NCBI GenBank assembly: GCA_964438695.1
Contig: CAYTKP010000018.1
Coordinates: 1-17,401, forward strand
Direction: 5' to 3'
Source of the DNA: Phoenicimicrobium sp964438695
GTDB taxonomy: Bacteria > Atribacterota > Phoenicimicrobiia > Phoenicimicrobiales > Phoenicimicrobiaceae
DNA: 17,401 nucleotides
Part shown: positions 1 to 8,055 of the stretch, in pieces
Layout of the letters: every line of letters starts with the position of its first letter
Position numbering within the stretch: position 1 is the stretch's first letter
Program-made: the position numbers and the translations under genes
The notes under the pieces: model-generated
The model's database searches: none
Seen by the model: the letters and a program-made list of their open reading frames with translations, nothing else
What the model was told of the DNA's origin: nothing

Positions 1-156
1 ATAGAAAATATTAGACGCATAATAGTTTTTTATAAAAGTAAAAGCGGATGAAGTAATCTTTCTCTTAATTTAATAAATTACGATTAAATATACAGTTCTA
101 AAATATTTCGTTGATTAACATTATGAGTTTGGTTTAGAGGGTTATAACCAAAATAT

Positions 157-184
157 TTGACCTATTTGTTATTTATAATAATAT
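157..184 (+). promoter_or_regulatory. Possible promoter of the GntR regulator gene
   Basis: TTGACC (157-162) is followed after 16 bases by TAATAT (179-184). A good Shine-Dalgarno run, GAAAGGA (234-240), lies downstream and just ahead of the regulator. The background is very AT-rich, so -10-like hexamers are common by chance; TATAAT at 174-179 is a better hexamer but only 11 bases from the -35. I see nothing else recognisable in bases 1-156. Confidence 0.35.
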
Positions 185-248
185 TGTAATATTTTAAGCA
201 TGGGAACCCGAAATTCTTACCGCTAAAAATAAAGAAAGGAATATAATT

Positions 249-980
249 ATTACTAAAAATCAACCTGATAATATTACAGAATATAATTTAAAAATAGATT
301 TAAGCGAAAAGGTAGTCACGAGAGATAAAGTATATTCTTTTTTAAGTAAAGCCATCTTTCGGGGAGATCTTAAACCAGGGCAGAGATTGGTAGAATCGAA
401 ATTAGCTAAATTGATGAAAGTGAGCAGGACCCCCATTCGCGAAGCTATTATAGAATTGGAACAAAAAGGTTTAGTCGTGCCTTCTCCCCCTAAAGGCGTA
501 AGGGTAGCCCCCCTTCCTACCAAAGAAGAGTTAATCGAATTTTATGATATTAATAGTGTATTAAGGGGTTTGGCCGCTAAAAAGGCAATTAAAAATATTA
601 CCCCAAAAGATATAAAACGTTTGGGAGAAATAGTTACTGAAAGTGAATATTTTTTAAAAGGGGGTTTTCTTAAAGAAATTGCCAGACTAAATATAAAATT
701 TCATAATATCATAGATGAAAAGAGTAAGAGTAAAGAATTAATTATGTTATTGAATTATATATATAAAAAATTTAGAGAACGTTTTTCAGAGATCATTTCT
801 AGAAAGAATAGGCAAATGAAGTCGATAGAGGAACATAAAGAAATCTTAAAAGCTATCAAAGAAAAAGATGAAAAACTGGTGGAACACCTGATGAGAAGAC
901 ATATCGAAAATGGTAAAGAAGTGCTCCTCCAAGAAATAGAGTTTAGAGAAGGTAATGAGAAAAAAAGAATGATAAGATAA
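249..980 (+). CDS. GntR-family (FadR/FCD subfamily) transcriptional regulator
   Basis: Ligand-responsive DNA-binding regulator, probably controlling the transporter and enzyme operons downstream. The N-terminal winged helix is clear: GDLKPGQRLVE, then LAKLMKVSRTPIREAI (recognition helix) and GLVVPSPPKGVRVAPLP. An all-helical FCD-like effector domain of about 130 residues follows, with the family's spaced histidines (IKFHNII, EEHKEIL, MRRHIENGK), which in relatives bind a metal and a carboxylate ligand. The start is unusual. The winged helix needs codons well upstream of the TTG at 387, and the frame is open from 198, yet it holds no ATG, GTG or TTG before 387. Shine-Dalgarno GAAAGGA (234-240) points to ATT at 249 (or 246), giving about 243 residues, normal for the family. 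A TTG start at 387 would delete half the wing-helix domain. Family call is firm; start is inferred. Confidence 0.88.
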   Translation: MTKNQPDNITEYNLKIDLSEKVVTRDKVYSFLSKAIFRGDLKPGQRLVESKLAKLMKVSRTPIREAIIELEQKGLVVPSPPKGVRVAPLPTKEELIEFYDINSVLRGLAAKKAIKNITPKDIKRLGEIVTESEYFLKGGFLKEIARLNIKFHNIIDEKSKSKELIMLLNYIYKKFRERFSEIISRKNRQMKSIEEHKEILKAIKEKDEKLVEHLMRRHIENGKEVLLQEIEFREGNEKKRMIR

Positions 981-1002
981 GAAAATATATCATTTTGAAT
1001 TT

Positions 1003-1135
1003 TCAGATAAATTTCATTACCTCTATAAGTAGTTTTTGTGCTTCTTCTTTTGTATTTTCTTCTCCAAATTTATCAGATAGGATTCAATTAGTTAATCATA
1101 TTTAAAGGCATAATCAAAAATATTTTTTATCTATT
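1003..1135 (-). pseudogene. Degraded C-terminal gene fragment, family unknown
   Basis: Read on the minus strand, two adjoining frames give protein-like sequence: KNIFDYAFKYD, an in-frame TAA (1092-1094), LIESYL, then after a frameshift LSDKFGEENTKEEAQ and KLLIEVMKFI ending in TGA (1003-1005). The composition is an ordinary amphipathic helical tail, unlike the surrounding AT noise, and joining the two frames makes one smooth C-terminus. I do not recognise the family. It could be chance, since the piece is only about 45 codons. The rest of 1136-1276 shows nothing codable. Confidence 0.3.
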
Positions 1136-1276
1136 TTTTTTCTTGTCTATTTTATTTTAACTTTTTGAACTTATTAATTTTCCAGCAAGTAAACCCTTTA
1201 AATGTAAAAATACTAGAAGCTAAAAAATCTTAATAAAATTTCAAAAAAAGAAGGATTTTTTAATTATGTGTGGTAA

Positions 1277-1288
1277 TATAATTATAGT
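1277..1288 (+). promoter_or_regulatory. Probable -10 region of the transporter operon promoter
   Basis: Two overlapping -10 candidates lie just ahead of the operator: TATAAT (1277-1282) and TATAGT (1283-1288). The second sits 8 bases from the palindrome at 1297, nearly the geometry of the clear second promoter (TATAAT 8079-8084, palindrome at 8092). No good -35 is visible (TTAATT around 1260-1265 at best), so the promoter may be weak or activator-dependent. Transcription would begin within or just before the operator. Confidence 0.45.
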
Positions 1289-1295
1289 AATATTG

Positions 1296-1310
1296 AGTAT
1301 ACGGTATACT
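1296..1310 (+). promoter_or_regulatory. GntR operator ahead of the transporter operon
   Basis: AGTATACGGTATACT is a perfect 7-bp inverted repeat around a single central G. Its 13-bp core, GTATACGGTATAC, recurs as the exact reverse complement at 8092-8104 in front of the second operon. FadR-type GntR operators are typically short palindromes with GT...AC half-sites, which this matches, and a FadR-type gene lies just upstream. Placement over the expected transcription start suits repression, relieved by an effector. Confidence 0.75.
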
Positions 1311-1543
1311 GAATATTAATTTATATGTAATTTTATATTCCAAAATTAGTTCTTTTCATTTTTTAGGAGTGCAAGCTTAAAATAAAAATAGTCAATTCTT
1401 ACAAGAAGGCCGGAAAAAGTTTTATATAAAGGAGGTGGAAAAAAATAAATTAATTATCAGCTAACCATTTTCGGTCAATTATGATTTAAAAGAGGTACTG
1501 TCAAAAATAATATGAAAGAATATTAAAAAATAAGGAGGAAAAA
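1311..1543 (+). other. Long 5' leader of the transporter operon
   Basis: If transcription starts near 1295, the mRNA carries about 235 untranslated bases before the binding-protein gene. The leader contains a strong ribosome-binding-like run AAAGGAGGTGG (1428-1438) that no ORF follows: the next codons in all frames hit stops or lack a start. The true site for the binding protein is AAGGAGG at 1532-1538. I see no recognisable riboswitch, T-box or attenuator helix. The orphan site may mark a lost small gene. Confidence 0.3.
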
Positions 1544-3073
1544 ATGAAAAAAATAGTAATTTTAATATTAGTATTTACTGTATTGGCAGGTTTAATAAAT
1601 TATGCATTTGCCGGCTCAAAAGATACTTTAGTTGTAGGGATAACAGAAGGAGTTATTAGCTTAGACCCAGCAAACCATCGAAGCAGGATTTCAGAAACGG
1701 TGATAAGAAATATGTTTGATGGGCTAGTTACACGTGGTCCTGACATGAAAATTGTTCCCGAAATTGCGGAATCTTGGGAGTGGTTAGATGATTACACCTG
1801 TGAATTTAAAATTAGAAAGGGCATAACTTTCCATAATGGGGAAAAATTAACCGCTGAAGATGTGGAATTTACTTTTAACAGAATTTTAAAAGAAGGTGGA
1901 ATGGATGGAGAAAGTTCTCCTCGTAAAGGTCTTTTAGGGCCTTTAAAAGAAGTCAAAATGGTTGATGATTATACTGTGAGATTTTATCTATCTTCTCCAT
2001 GGCCAGTTTTGCTTAAAATGTTACCTCACCAACAAATTGTACCGAAGGATTATTTGGAAAAAGTAGGAACGAAAGAATTTCGTGAACATCCTATTGGAGC
2101 AGGCCCTTTTAAATTTGTTGAAGGAAAACTTAACGAAAGAATTGTTATGGAACGCTTTGATAATTATTATGGAGGCTCTCCAGATCTCCCTCCAGTAGGG
2201 GTTGCTCCAATAAAAACTGTTATTTTTGAAGTAATACCCGAGACAACTACGAGAATAAGTGCGTTAACGACAGGCAGATGTGATATTATTCAATCTGTGC
2301 CTGCAGCATATTTATCTTTAATAGAAAAGGACCCAAATAGCGTAGTTAAATATTGTCGGGGAACTAGAGCTTTCAATATGGAAATGAATGTCACTAAGCC
2401 ACCTTTTGATAATATAAAGGTCAGGGAAGCAATGAATTACGCAATAGATATGGATTTAATAATGAAGGAAGTGTATGGTGGCAGAGGAGCAATCTTTGCC
2501 GGCCCTTGTTTCCCTTATGAAGAAATGTTTGATACCTCTTTAAAACCTTATGCGTATAATCCCGAATTAGCAAAAGTTCTTTTAAAGGAGGCAGGTTATC
2601 CAGATGGATTTTCTGTGACTTTAGATACCGAAGGAGAATTTAAAGAGGTATCTGAAATATTTGCAGGAATGCTTTCGGAAGTAGGGATTAACTGTACAAT
2701 AAGATTGTGGGAGTGGGGAGTACTTAAACCATTATTGCTTGATGGAAGCAGGTCACTTCTATTTAATTATGCTGGGTCTTCTATTTTAGATCCTATTGGT
2801 TATTTAGATGCAAAGTTACTTACAAATGGGAGAAGTAACTATTCTCATTATTCCAATAGTAAAGTTGATCAGCTTTTAAACGAAGGCGGAATAACGATTG
2901 ATACTAATAAAAGAAAAGAAATATATAAAGAACTCCAGAGAATTGTCTACGAAGAATGTCCTTGGGTTTTTGGATATAGCATAGATGAAGCATATGGATG
3001 TAGAGCTAATGTGGCCAATTGGGAACCAATTCCTGATGGGCGAATTAATTTACATGACGTAAGTTTTCAATAA
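1544..3073 (+). CDS. ABC transporter solute-binding protein, peptide/opine/nickel family 5
   Basis: Extracytoplasmic receptor that delivers its ligand to the permease pair encoded next. The 509-residue length is standard for the SBP_bac_5 (DppA/OppA) family. A signal peptide is clear: KK, a hydrophobic stretch at 4-18, and a type I cleavage site AFA|GS after residue 23. There is no lipobox cysteine, so the protein should be periplasmic rather than lipid-anchored. Family landmarks follow: SLDPANHRS, DGLVTRGPDMKIVPEIAESWEW, FKIRKGITFHNGEKLTAEDVEFT, and a C-terminal RIVYEECPWVFGY. Start ATG 1544 has AAGGAGG 6 bases ahead. It is the first gene of a five-gene transporter operon; a stable hairpin follows its stop. 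Members of this family carry peptides, opines, glycosides or nickel; the neighbours favour an amino-acid conjugate. Confidence 0.93.
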   Translation: MKKIVILILVFTVLAGLINYAFAGSKDTLVVGITEGVISLDPANHRSRISETVIRNMFDGLVTRGPDMKIVPEIAESWEWLDDYTCEFKIRKGITFHNGEKLTAEDVEFTFNRILKEGGMDGESSPRKGLLGPLKEVKMVDDYTVRFYLSSPWPVLLKMLPHQQIVPKDYLEKVGTKEFREHPIGAGPFKFVEGKLNERIVMERFDNYYGGSPDLPPVGVAPIKTVIFEVIPETTTRISALTTGRCDIIQSVPAAYLSLIEKDPNSVVKYCRGTRAFNMEMNVTKPPFDNIKVREAMNYAIDMDLIMKEVYGGRGAIFAGPCFPYEEMFDTSLKPYAYNPELAKVLLKEAGYPDGFSVTLDTEGEFKEVSEIFAGMLSEVGINCTIRLWEWGVLKPLLLDGSRSLLFNYAGSSILDPIGYLDAKLLTNGRSNYSHYSNSKVDQLLNEGGITIDTNKRKEIYKELQRIVYEECPWVFGYSIDEAYGCRANVANWEPIPDGRINLHDVSFQ

Positions 3074-3096
3074 ATATTTAAAAACCTTGAAAACCC

Positions 3097-3142
3097 TAGT
3101 CGTATGGGGTGTGGGGAAATTTTCCCTCTCCCCATACGACTA
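3097..3142 (+). promoter_or_regulatory. 46-base near-perfect palindrome between binding protein and permease
   Basis: The arms TAGTCGTATGGGG (3097-3109) and CCCCATACGACTA (3130-3142) are perfectly complementary. Pairing continues inward to the centre (3119/3120), interrupted by two T-T mismatches and one G-T pair, so the whole element is a 23-bp hairpin with essentially no loop. It is much more GC-rich than its surroundings. No T run follows on the plus strand, so it is not a classical terminator. In binding-protein transport operons such hairpins protect the upstream mRNA from 3' decay, so that receptor is made in excess over permease. A small mobile palindrome of REP type is the alternative. 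Confidence 0.7.
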
Positions 3143-3161
3143 AAAAATAGTGGGAGTAGCA

Positions 3162-4172
3162 ATGAGAGCAATAAAGATATTAGAAAGAATCCTTATAGCA
3201 ATTCCAGTAATGTTTACAATAGTAATTATTATTTTTGTTTTTATGCGAATTATTCCTGGAGATCCGGTAGATGTAATGATGGGTAAAGGAGGAAATGTTA
3301 GTGAGGAGGAAATCTTAGCCTTAAAAAGTGAATTTCATTTAGATCAACCAATTTCCACCCAATTAAGAATTTTTATCTCAGGCATCTTTCATGGAGATTT
3401 AGGAACATCTTTTCGAGAACGAAAACCGGTGTGGGATTTAATTATGGAGAGGTTACCTGCTACTATTGAATTGGCTTTAGGTGCTCTTATTTTTTCGTTA
3501 ATTGTGGCCATTCCAATTGGTATCCTTTCCGCAGTAAAACATAATTCATTAATTGATAGATTAGGAATGGCTTTTACTTTTTTAGGTATTTCCGCTCCAG
3601 CTTTTTGGTTATCAATTGTTTTAATTATTGTATTCGCAGCTAAATTAAATATATTACCTGTTTTTGGTAGAATACCATATGGTTTTGCTCCGGTACATAT
3701 TACTGGTTTATATATTATAGATAGTATATTGTCTTGTAATTGGATGGCATTGAAAGAGAGCTTAAAACATTTAATCCTTCCTTCCATTAGTTTAGGTGCT
3801 GCAAGTGCAGCTGTTATTACCCGTATCCTTCGTTCAAGTATGTTGGAAGTATTAAGGGCTGATTATATTACTTTTGCTAGGACAAAGGGATTGAGTGAGT
3901 ATCTGGTTATAATTAAACATGCTTTGAGAAATGCTCTTATTCCCACAGTTACTATGGTTGGTCTTCAAGTAGGCACTCTCTTAGGGGGAAATATGATTAT
4001 AGAAACTATCTTTGGTTGGCCTGGCTTAGGAAGATTAGTGGTAACTTCCATTTTTAATCGTGATTTTCCTATAATACAAGGTGCAGTGATATTCTATGCT
4101 TTGATTTATGTAATAGCAAATTTAATTGTAGATATTCTTTATACATACTTAAATCCCAAGACAATATTATGA
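3162..4172 (+). CDS. dppB: ABC transporter permease, DppB/OppB type
   Basis: First of two membrane subunits forming the channel for the imported solute. The protein is 336 residues, starting MRAIKILERILIAIPVMF, with the typical first transmembrane helix and the DppB signature RIIPGDPVDVMMG. LDQPISTQL and a GDLGTSFRERKPV segment follow, then several more hydrophobic helices. The cytoplasmic coupling (EAA) loop is ADYITFARTKGL with HALRNALIP, which contacts the ATPases. I chose ATG 3162 because GGGAG (3152-3156) precedes it; an in-frame GTG at 3150 would put the ribosome site inside the ORF. It follows the 3097-3142 hairpin closely and is 44 bases from the partner permease. Confidence 0.93.
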   Translation: MRAIKILERILIAIPVMFTIVIIIFVFMRIIPGDPVDVMMGKGGNVSEEEILALKSEFHLDQPISTQLRIFISGIFHGDLGTSFRERKPVWDLIMERLPATIELALGALIFSLIVAIPIGILSAVKHNSLIDRLGMAFTFLGISAPAFWLSIVLIIVFAAKLNILPVFGRIPYGFAPVHITGLYIIDSILSCNWMALKESLKHLILPSISLGAASAAVITRILRSSMLEVLRADYITFARTKGLSEYLVIIKHALRNALIPTVTMVGLQVGTLLGGNMIIETIFGWPGLGRLVVTSIFNRDFPIIQGAVIFYALIYVIANLIVDILYTYLNPKTIL

Positions 4173-4216
4173 AAATAAAAAATATTTTTATTATTACATA
4201 GGAGGATAAGAGTTAG

Positions 4217-5146
4217 TTGTCAAAATTATTTCCTACCCAAGAAAAGAAGCGGAAAAATTTTAGATTTATAACTTCCAAGATATGGTGGAATAACTTTAAA
4301 GATTTTTTAAAAGAATTAAGAAAATATCATACTGCATCTATAGGTGGAATAATAGTAATCTTGTTTATTTTTATCGCAATATTTGCTCCTTTCATTGCAC
4401 CACATGATCCCTTAAAAGTAAATATATTAAAACGTTTATGCTCTCCAGCGTTTATTAGTGGAGGAGAAAAGTATTATCTTTTAGGAAGCGACGAAGTTGG
4501 AAGAGATATATTTTCCCGAATAATATTTGGGGCAAGAGTTTCTTTGTCAGTTGGGTTAATTACGGTTACTATTTCTAGCATTTTAGGAACACTATTAGGT
4601 ACATTGGCAGGATATTTCCGAGGTAGATTTGATACAATTATTTCCCGATTTGCCGATTTATTGTTGTCTTTCCCCGATTTAATTTTTGCTATTTTTCTTA
4701 TGGCAATGGCAGGGCCAGGATTTTTTAACCTTATATTTGTTCTTTCTTTTAAAAGTTGGGTAGAGTTCTTTCGTCTTAGTAGGGGAGAGATGATTTCGGA
4801 AAAAACCAAAGAATATGTAGAGGCGGCTTATATATTAGGAGAAAGTAATATAAAAATTATATTCAAAGAAATATTGCCTAACATAGTTCATTCTATTTTG
4901 GTTTTAGCAACTTTACGTGTGGGATATTTTATTATTTTGGAAGCATCTTTAAGCTTTTTGGGTTTGGGGATACAACCTCCTACTCCAGCTTGGGGTTCAA
5001 TGATAAATTCAGGTCGAGAATATATGCTTAATGCTTGGTGGGTATCTACAATGCCTGGTTTGGCATTGCTTATTTTGGTATTAAGTATAAATTTATTTGG
5101 AGAAGGTCTACGTGACATTCTTGATCCTAGGCTAAAAATAGAATAG
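4217..5146 (+). CDS. dppC: ABC transporter permease, DppC/OppC type
   Basis: Second channel subunit of the peptide/opine importer. The 309 residues begin with a charged N-terminal tail, then a first transmembrane helix (about 39-59) and the DppC landmarks APHDPLKVN and YYLLGSDEVGRDIFSRIIFGAR. A multi-helix core follows, with the EAA loop at EYVEAAYILGESNIKIIFKE and LPNIVHSILV. The end LFGEGLRDILDPRLK is a typical DppC C-terminus. Translation starts at TTG 4217: an in-frame TAG (4214-4216) directly precedes it and GGAGG lies at 4201-4205. The spacing is slightly long (11 bases), so expression may be modest. Confidence 0.93.
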   Translation: MSKLFPTQEKKRKNFRFITSKIWWNNFKDFLKELRKYHTASIGGIIVILFIFIAIFAPFIAPHDPLKVNILKRLCSPAFISGGEKYYLLGSDEVGRDIFSRIIFGARVSLSVGLITVTISSILGTLLGTLAGYFRGRFDTIISRFADLLLSFPDLIFAIFLMAMAGPGFFNLIFVLSFKSWVEFFRLSRGEMISEKTKEYVEAAYILGESNIKIIFKEILPNIVHSILVLATLRVGYFIILEASLSFLGLGIQPPTPAWGSMINSGREYMLNAWWVSTMPGLALLILVLSINLFGEGLRDILDPRLKIE

Positions 5147-5164
5147 TTAAATGAGGTTAAATAA

Positions 5165-6127
5165 TTGCTTAAAATAAATAATTTATCCACTCATTTTTTT
5201 ACGAATCGTGGAGTAATAAAGGCAGTAGATGGTCTTAATTTCGAGTTGCGAGAAGGCGAAGTATTAGGTTTGGTGGGTGAATCTGGATGTGGTAAAAGCG
5301 TAACTTTGCTTTCTATCCTTGGGCTGGTACCTTATCCAGGGAAAATAGTTGGCGGGAATATATACTTTCAAGGAGAAGATTTAACTAAAAAATCTTCAAA
5401 GGAAATGCGGCATTTTAGAGGAAGTAAAATATCAATGATTTTTCAAGACCCTATGACTACTTTAAATCCTGTATTTCGTGTAGGAGAGCAAATTAGAGAA
5501 TCTTTAATAATACATAATAGAAAAAAATTATCAAAAGTGAAAGAAAAAGAAAAGGTGTTAGAACTAATTGAAAGTGTAGGACTTCCTTCGCCAGAACAAA
5601 TTTATCAACAATTTCCTTATCAATTAAGTGGAGGGATGCAACAGAGAATCATTATTGCAATTGCTTTATCTTGTAACCCTAAATTGCTTTTAGCGGATGA
5701 ACCCACCACTGCTTTAGATGTAACGGTCCAAGCGCAAATTTTAGATTTATTAAGGAGAATTAATAGAAACTTTGGAACAGGAATTATATTGGTAACTCAT
5801 GATCTTGGAGTAGTTGCAGAATTTTGTCAAAAAGTTTTAGTTATGTATGCAGGAAAAATAGTAGAAACAGGCTTAGCAGAGCAGATTATTTTTGACCCCA
5901 AACATCCCTATACCAAAGGACTGCTGAAATCTATTCCAAAAGTTGGCGATAAAAAGAATAAAATACAGCCAATCCCTGGGGATGTAGTAGATTTGGCTGC
6001 TTTACCTACTGGATGCCCCTTTCGCCCTCGTTGTTGTAAAGTTATGCTTGAGTGCGAAAAGGGTGAAATTCCTTTAAAAACGATTGAATCTGGGCGACAA
6101 GTACGCTGTTTGCTTTATGCAAAATAA
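5165..6127 (+). CDS. dppD: ABC transporter ATP-binding protein, DppD/OppD type
   Basis: One of the two cytoplasmic ATPases that power uptake. It has 320 residues with Walker A GESGCGKS (38-45), Q-loop FQDPMTTLNPVF, signature LSGGMQQR, Walker B LLLADEPTTALD and the switch histidine in LVTHDLG. The C-terminal oligopeptide-transporter extension is present: HPYTKGLL followed by a cysteine cluster, CPFRPRCC, a further C in LECEKG and C in VRCLL. In related OppD-type proteins these cysteines hold an iron-sulfur cluster. The start is TTG 5165 with GAGGT at 5153-5157; only 18 bases separate it from dppC. It nearly abuts the next ATPase gene, so the two are translated together. Confidence 0.95.
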   Translation: MLKINNLSTHFFTNRGVIKAVDGLNFELREGEVLGLVGESGCGKSVTLLSILGLVPYPGKIVGGNIYFQGEDLTKKSSKEMRHFRGSKISMIFQDPMTTLNPVFRVGEQIRESLIIHNRKKLSKVKEKEKVLELIESVGLPSPEQIYQQFPYQLSGGMQQRIIIAIALSCNPKLLLADEPTTALDVTVQAQILDLLRRINRNFGTGIILVTHDLGVVAEFCQKVLVMYAGKIVETGLAEQIIFDPKHPYTKGLLKSIPKVGDKKNKIQPIPGDVVDLAALPTGCPFRPRCCKVMLECEKGEIPLKTIESGRQVRCLLYAK

Positions 6128-6161
6128 TAGTATAAAAACTGATGCTATGAGGGAAAATATA

Positions 6162-7163
6162 TTGAGCGATAATAATGATATCCTAATAAGAATGAAAAAA
6201 GTAAAGAAATATTTTATAAAATCACCTAGTTTTCTGGGAGGGATATTAGCCAAGCAAAAAAAAATAATATTAAAGGCTGTAGATGGTGTGGATTTACAAA
6301 TAAGAAAAGGGGAAATTTTAGGTTTAGTCGGTGAAAGTGGCTCAGGAAAAACTACTTTAGGTAAAATTGTGGTTAATTTATACAAGCCCACCGAAGGGAG
6401 TATAATATATAAAGGGGAAGACGTATATAATTTAAATAAGGTAGAGTCGAAAAAATTTCGTAGTGAAGTGCAAATTATTTTTCAGAACCCTTATTCATCA
6501 TTAAATCCGCGAAAGTCTGTTAGGGAAATAATTGCTGTTCCTTTACAAAAAAGAGGGATTACTAATTCTTCAGAACAGCAGGATATAATGTTTGATTTAC
6601 TTTATCGTGTAGGATTATCAGATCACGATATTAAAAAATATCCTCACCAATTTAGTGGAGGGCAAAGACAGAGAATTAGTATTGCTAGGGCTTTGGCCAT
6701 GAACCCAGAGTTTATAGTAGCCGATGAGCCTGTTTCAGCTTTGGATGTTTCTATTCAAGCACAAATTATTTCTTTATTGGAAAAGCTAAAAGAGGATTTT
6801 AATTTGACATATCTGTTTATTTCTCATGACCTTAATGTGGTATATTATATCAGTGACCGAGTTGCAGTTATGTATTTAGGTAAAATAATGGAATTAGCAT
6901 CTACTGAAGAGCTTTATAAATTTCCTCTTCATCCTTACACCCAAGCTCTTCTCTCTGCCATTCCTACTTTAGATAGAAGAGGTATTGGTAGAAAAAAAAG
7001 AATTTTACTTAAAGGTAGAGTACCAACCCCTATAGATCTTCCTCCAGGTTGTCCTTTTCAAACTCGTTGTTTTGCAAAAATAGGGAATATTTGTGAAGAA
7101 ACAGCGCCACCTCTTATTGAAATATCAAAAAATCATTGGGTTGCTTGTCATAGGGTAAGGTGA
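6162..7163 (+). CDS. dppF: ABC transporter ATP-binding protein, DppF/OppF type
   Basis: Second ATPase of the importer, forming the nucleotide-binding heterodimer with the preceding gene product. It has Walker A GESGSGKTT (about 57-65), Q-loop FQNPYSSLNPR, signature FSGGQRQR, Walker B FIVADEPVSALD and FISHDLNVV. HPYTQALL and a four-cysteine tail (CPFQTRC, NICEE, VACHR) close it. The start is uncertain. TTG 6162 has AGGGA at 6150-6154 with 7-base spacing and matches the TTG habit of the operon, giving 333 residues. ATG 6147 or ATG 6117 (overlapping dppD by 11 bases) are in frame but lack a ribosome site. The gene ends 39 bases before the amidotransferase gene. Confidence 0.94.
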   Translation: MSDNNDILIRMKKVKKYFIKSPSFLGGILAKQKKIILKAVDGVDLQIRKGEILGLVGESGSGKTTLGKIVVNLYKPTEGSIIYKGEDVYNLNKVESKKFRSEVQIIFQNPYSSLNPRKSVREIIAVPLQKRGITNSSEQQDIMFDLLYRVGLSDHDIKKYPHQFSGGQRQRISIARALAMNPEFIVADEPVSALDVSIQAQIISLLEKLKEDFNLTYLFISHDLNVVYYISDRVAVMYLGKIMELASTEELYKFPLHPYTQALLSAIPTLDRRGIGRKKRILLKGRVPTPIDLPPGCPFQTRCFAKIGNICEETAPPLIEISKNHWVACHRVR

Positions 7164-7202
7164 AAGCATACTGAAAAGAAAGGAAGTTTAATATTAAGAC
7201 TG

Positions 7203-7973
7203 ATGAAACCAATAATTGGGATTACTTGTTTTTGTAATTTAGGTAAAAAGAATACAGAGGAAGTTCCCTATTATCGGGTAAGTAAGAATTATATTGAGTC
7301 AATTGCAAAATGTGGAGGTGTGCCTCTTATTATCCCGGTACCTTTAGATAAAATTTTATTAGATGATATTTTAACCATTATAGATGGGTTATTTATCACA
7401 GGCGGACGTGGAAATACTGTTGTGGGAGATCGTTCTGAAATAAAGGGTAGACCAAGAACTTTAAAAGGATTGGATGATAACCGATATATTGCTGACCGAT
7501 ATCTTATTAGGGTTGCCATGAAAAGGAATATACCGTTTTTAGGAATATGTCGTGGTATGCAGATGATTTGCGAAACAGCAGGGGGAAGATTGAATTATGA
7601 ATTTTTGGATGAAGTAGATACTGGAGAAATTTTACATCGACAAAAGGTCAGCGGAAACATTCCTACCCACATGATTTATTTGGAGAAGGGTAGTCAATTG
7701 CAAAGAATATTGGGTTGTACTGAAATAAAAGTAAATAGTTTTCATCACCAATTTTGCGCAGAACCTGGTAAAAATTTTAAAGCCTCTGCTTGGGCAAAAA
7801 ATGGAATAATTGAGGCAATTGAAAGTCCTATTTATCGTTTTGCTTTAGGCGTGCAATTTCATCCAGAAATGCTAATTAATGATTATCCCATATTTATTAA
7901 GATATTTGAGGCTTTTATAGAAGAGAGCCGAAAATATAGAAATAATAGAAATACAAGAAATTATAACAAGTAA
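7203..7973 (+). CDS. PuuD-like gamma-glutamyl hydrolase, class I glutamine amidotransferase fold
   Basis: Hydrolase of the peptidase C26 / gamma-glutamyl-GABA hydrolase family, cleaving gamma-glutamyl amide bonds to free glutamate. It has 256 residues, full length for the family. Landmarks: N-terminal PIIGITC, DGLFITGGRGN (oxyanion glycines, 61-71), the nucleophile C116 in FLGICRGMQM, NSFHHQF (178-184), and H220/E222 in GVQFHPEM, completing the Cys-His-Glu triad. It is cytoplasmic, with no signal peptide. As the last gene of the transporter operon it probably acts on the imported compound, implying a substrate with a gamma-glutamyl or similar side-chain amide. ATG 7203 fits the family N-terminus, although the best Shine-Dalgarno (AAAGGAAG, 7179-7186) is rather far away. 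Confidence 0.9.
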   Translation: MKPIIGITCFCNLGKKNTEEVPYYRVSKNYIESIAKCGGVPLIIPVPLDKILLDDILTIIDGLFITGGRGNTVVGDRSEIKGRPRTLKGLDDNRYIADRYLIRVAMKRNIPFLGICRGMQMICETAGGRLNYEFLDEVDTGEILHRQKVSGNIPTHMIYLEKGSQLQRILGCTEIKVNSFHHQFCAEPGKNFKASAWAKNGIIEAIESPIYRFALGVQFHPEMLINDYPIFIKIFEAFIEESRKYRNNRNTRNYNK

Positions 7974-8055
7974 TAAATTTGCTGCGATTTATTTTTCCCA
8001 GTCGTTTTTTTGTAGAACAAGGAGGTATATCAAAAATAAAGAGGTTTTATAAAGT

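Noticed and set aside
3104..3286. 60-residue plus-strand ORF over the operon hairpin
   Set aside because: It runs through the palindrome and into the permease gene in another frame, has no ribosome site, and gives low-complexity S/N-rich sequence.
3389..3787. 132-residue minus-strand ORF inside dppB
   Set aside because: It is the antisense shadow of a conserved permease gene, with no ribosome site and no family resemblance.
7972..7997. Hairpin AATAAAT/ATTTATT followed by T residues as a terminator of the transporter operon
   Set aside because: All seven pairs are A-T, so the stem is too weak to call in such AT-rich DNA. Mentioned only as a possible partial stop.
8019..8040. AAGGAGGTAT run that looks like a ribosome site for another gene before the dehydrogenase
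   Set aside because: No start codon or open frame of useful length follows, and it lies upstream of the promoter at 8056-8084.
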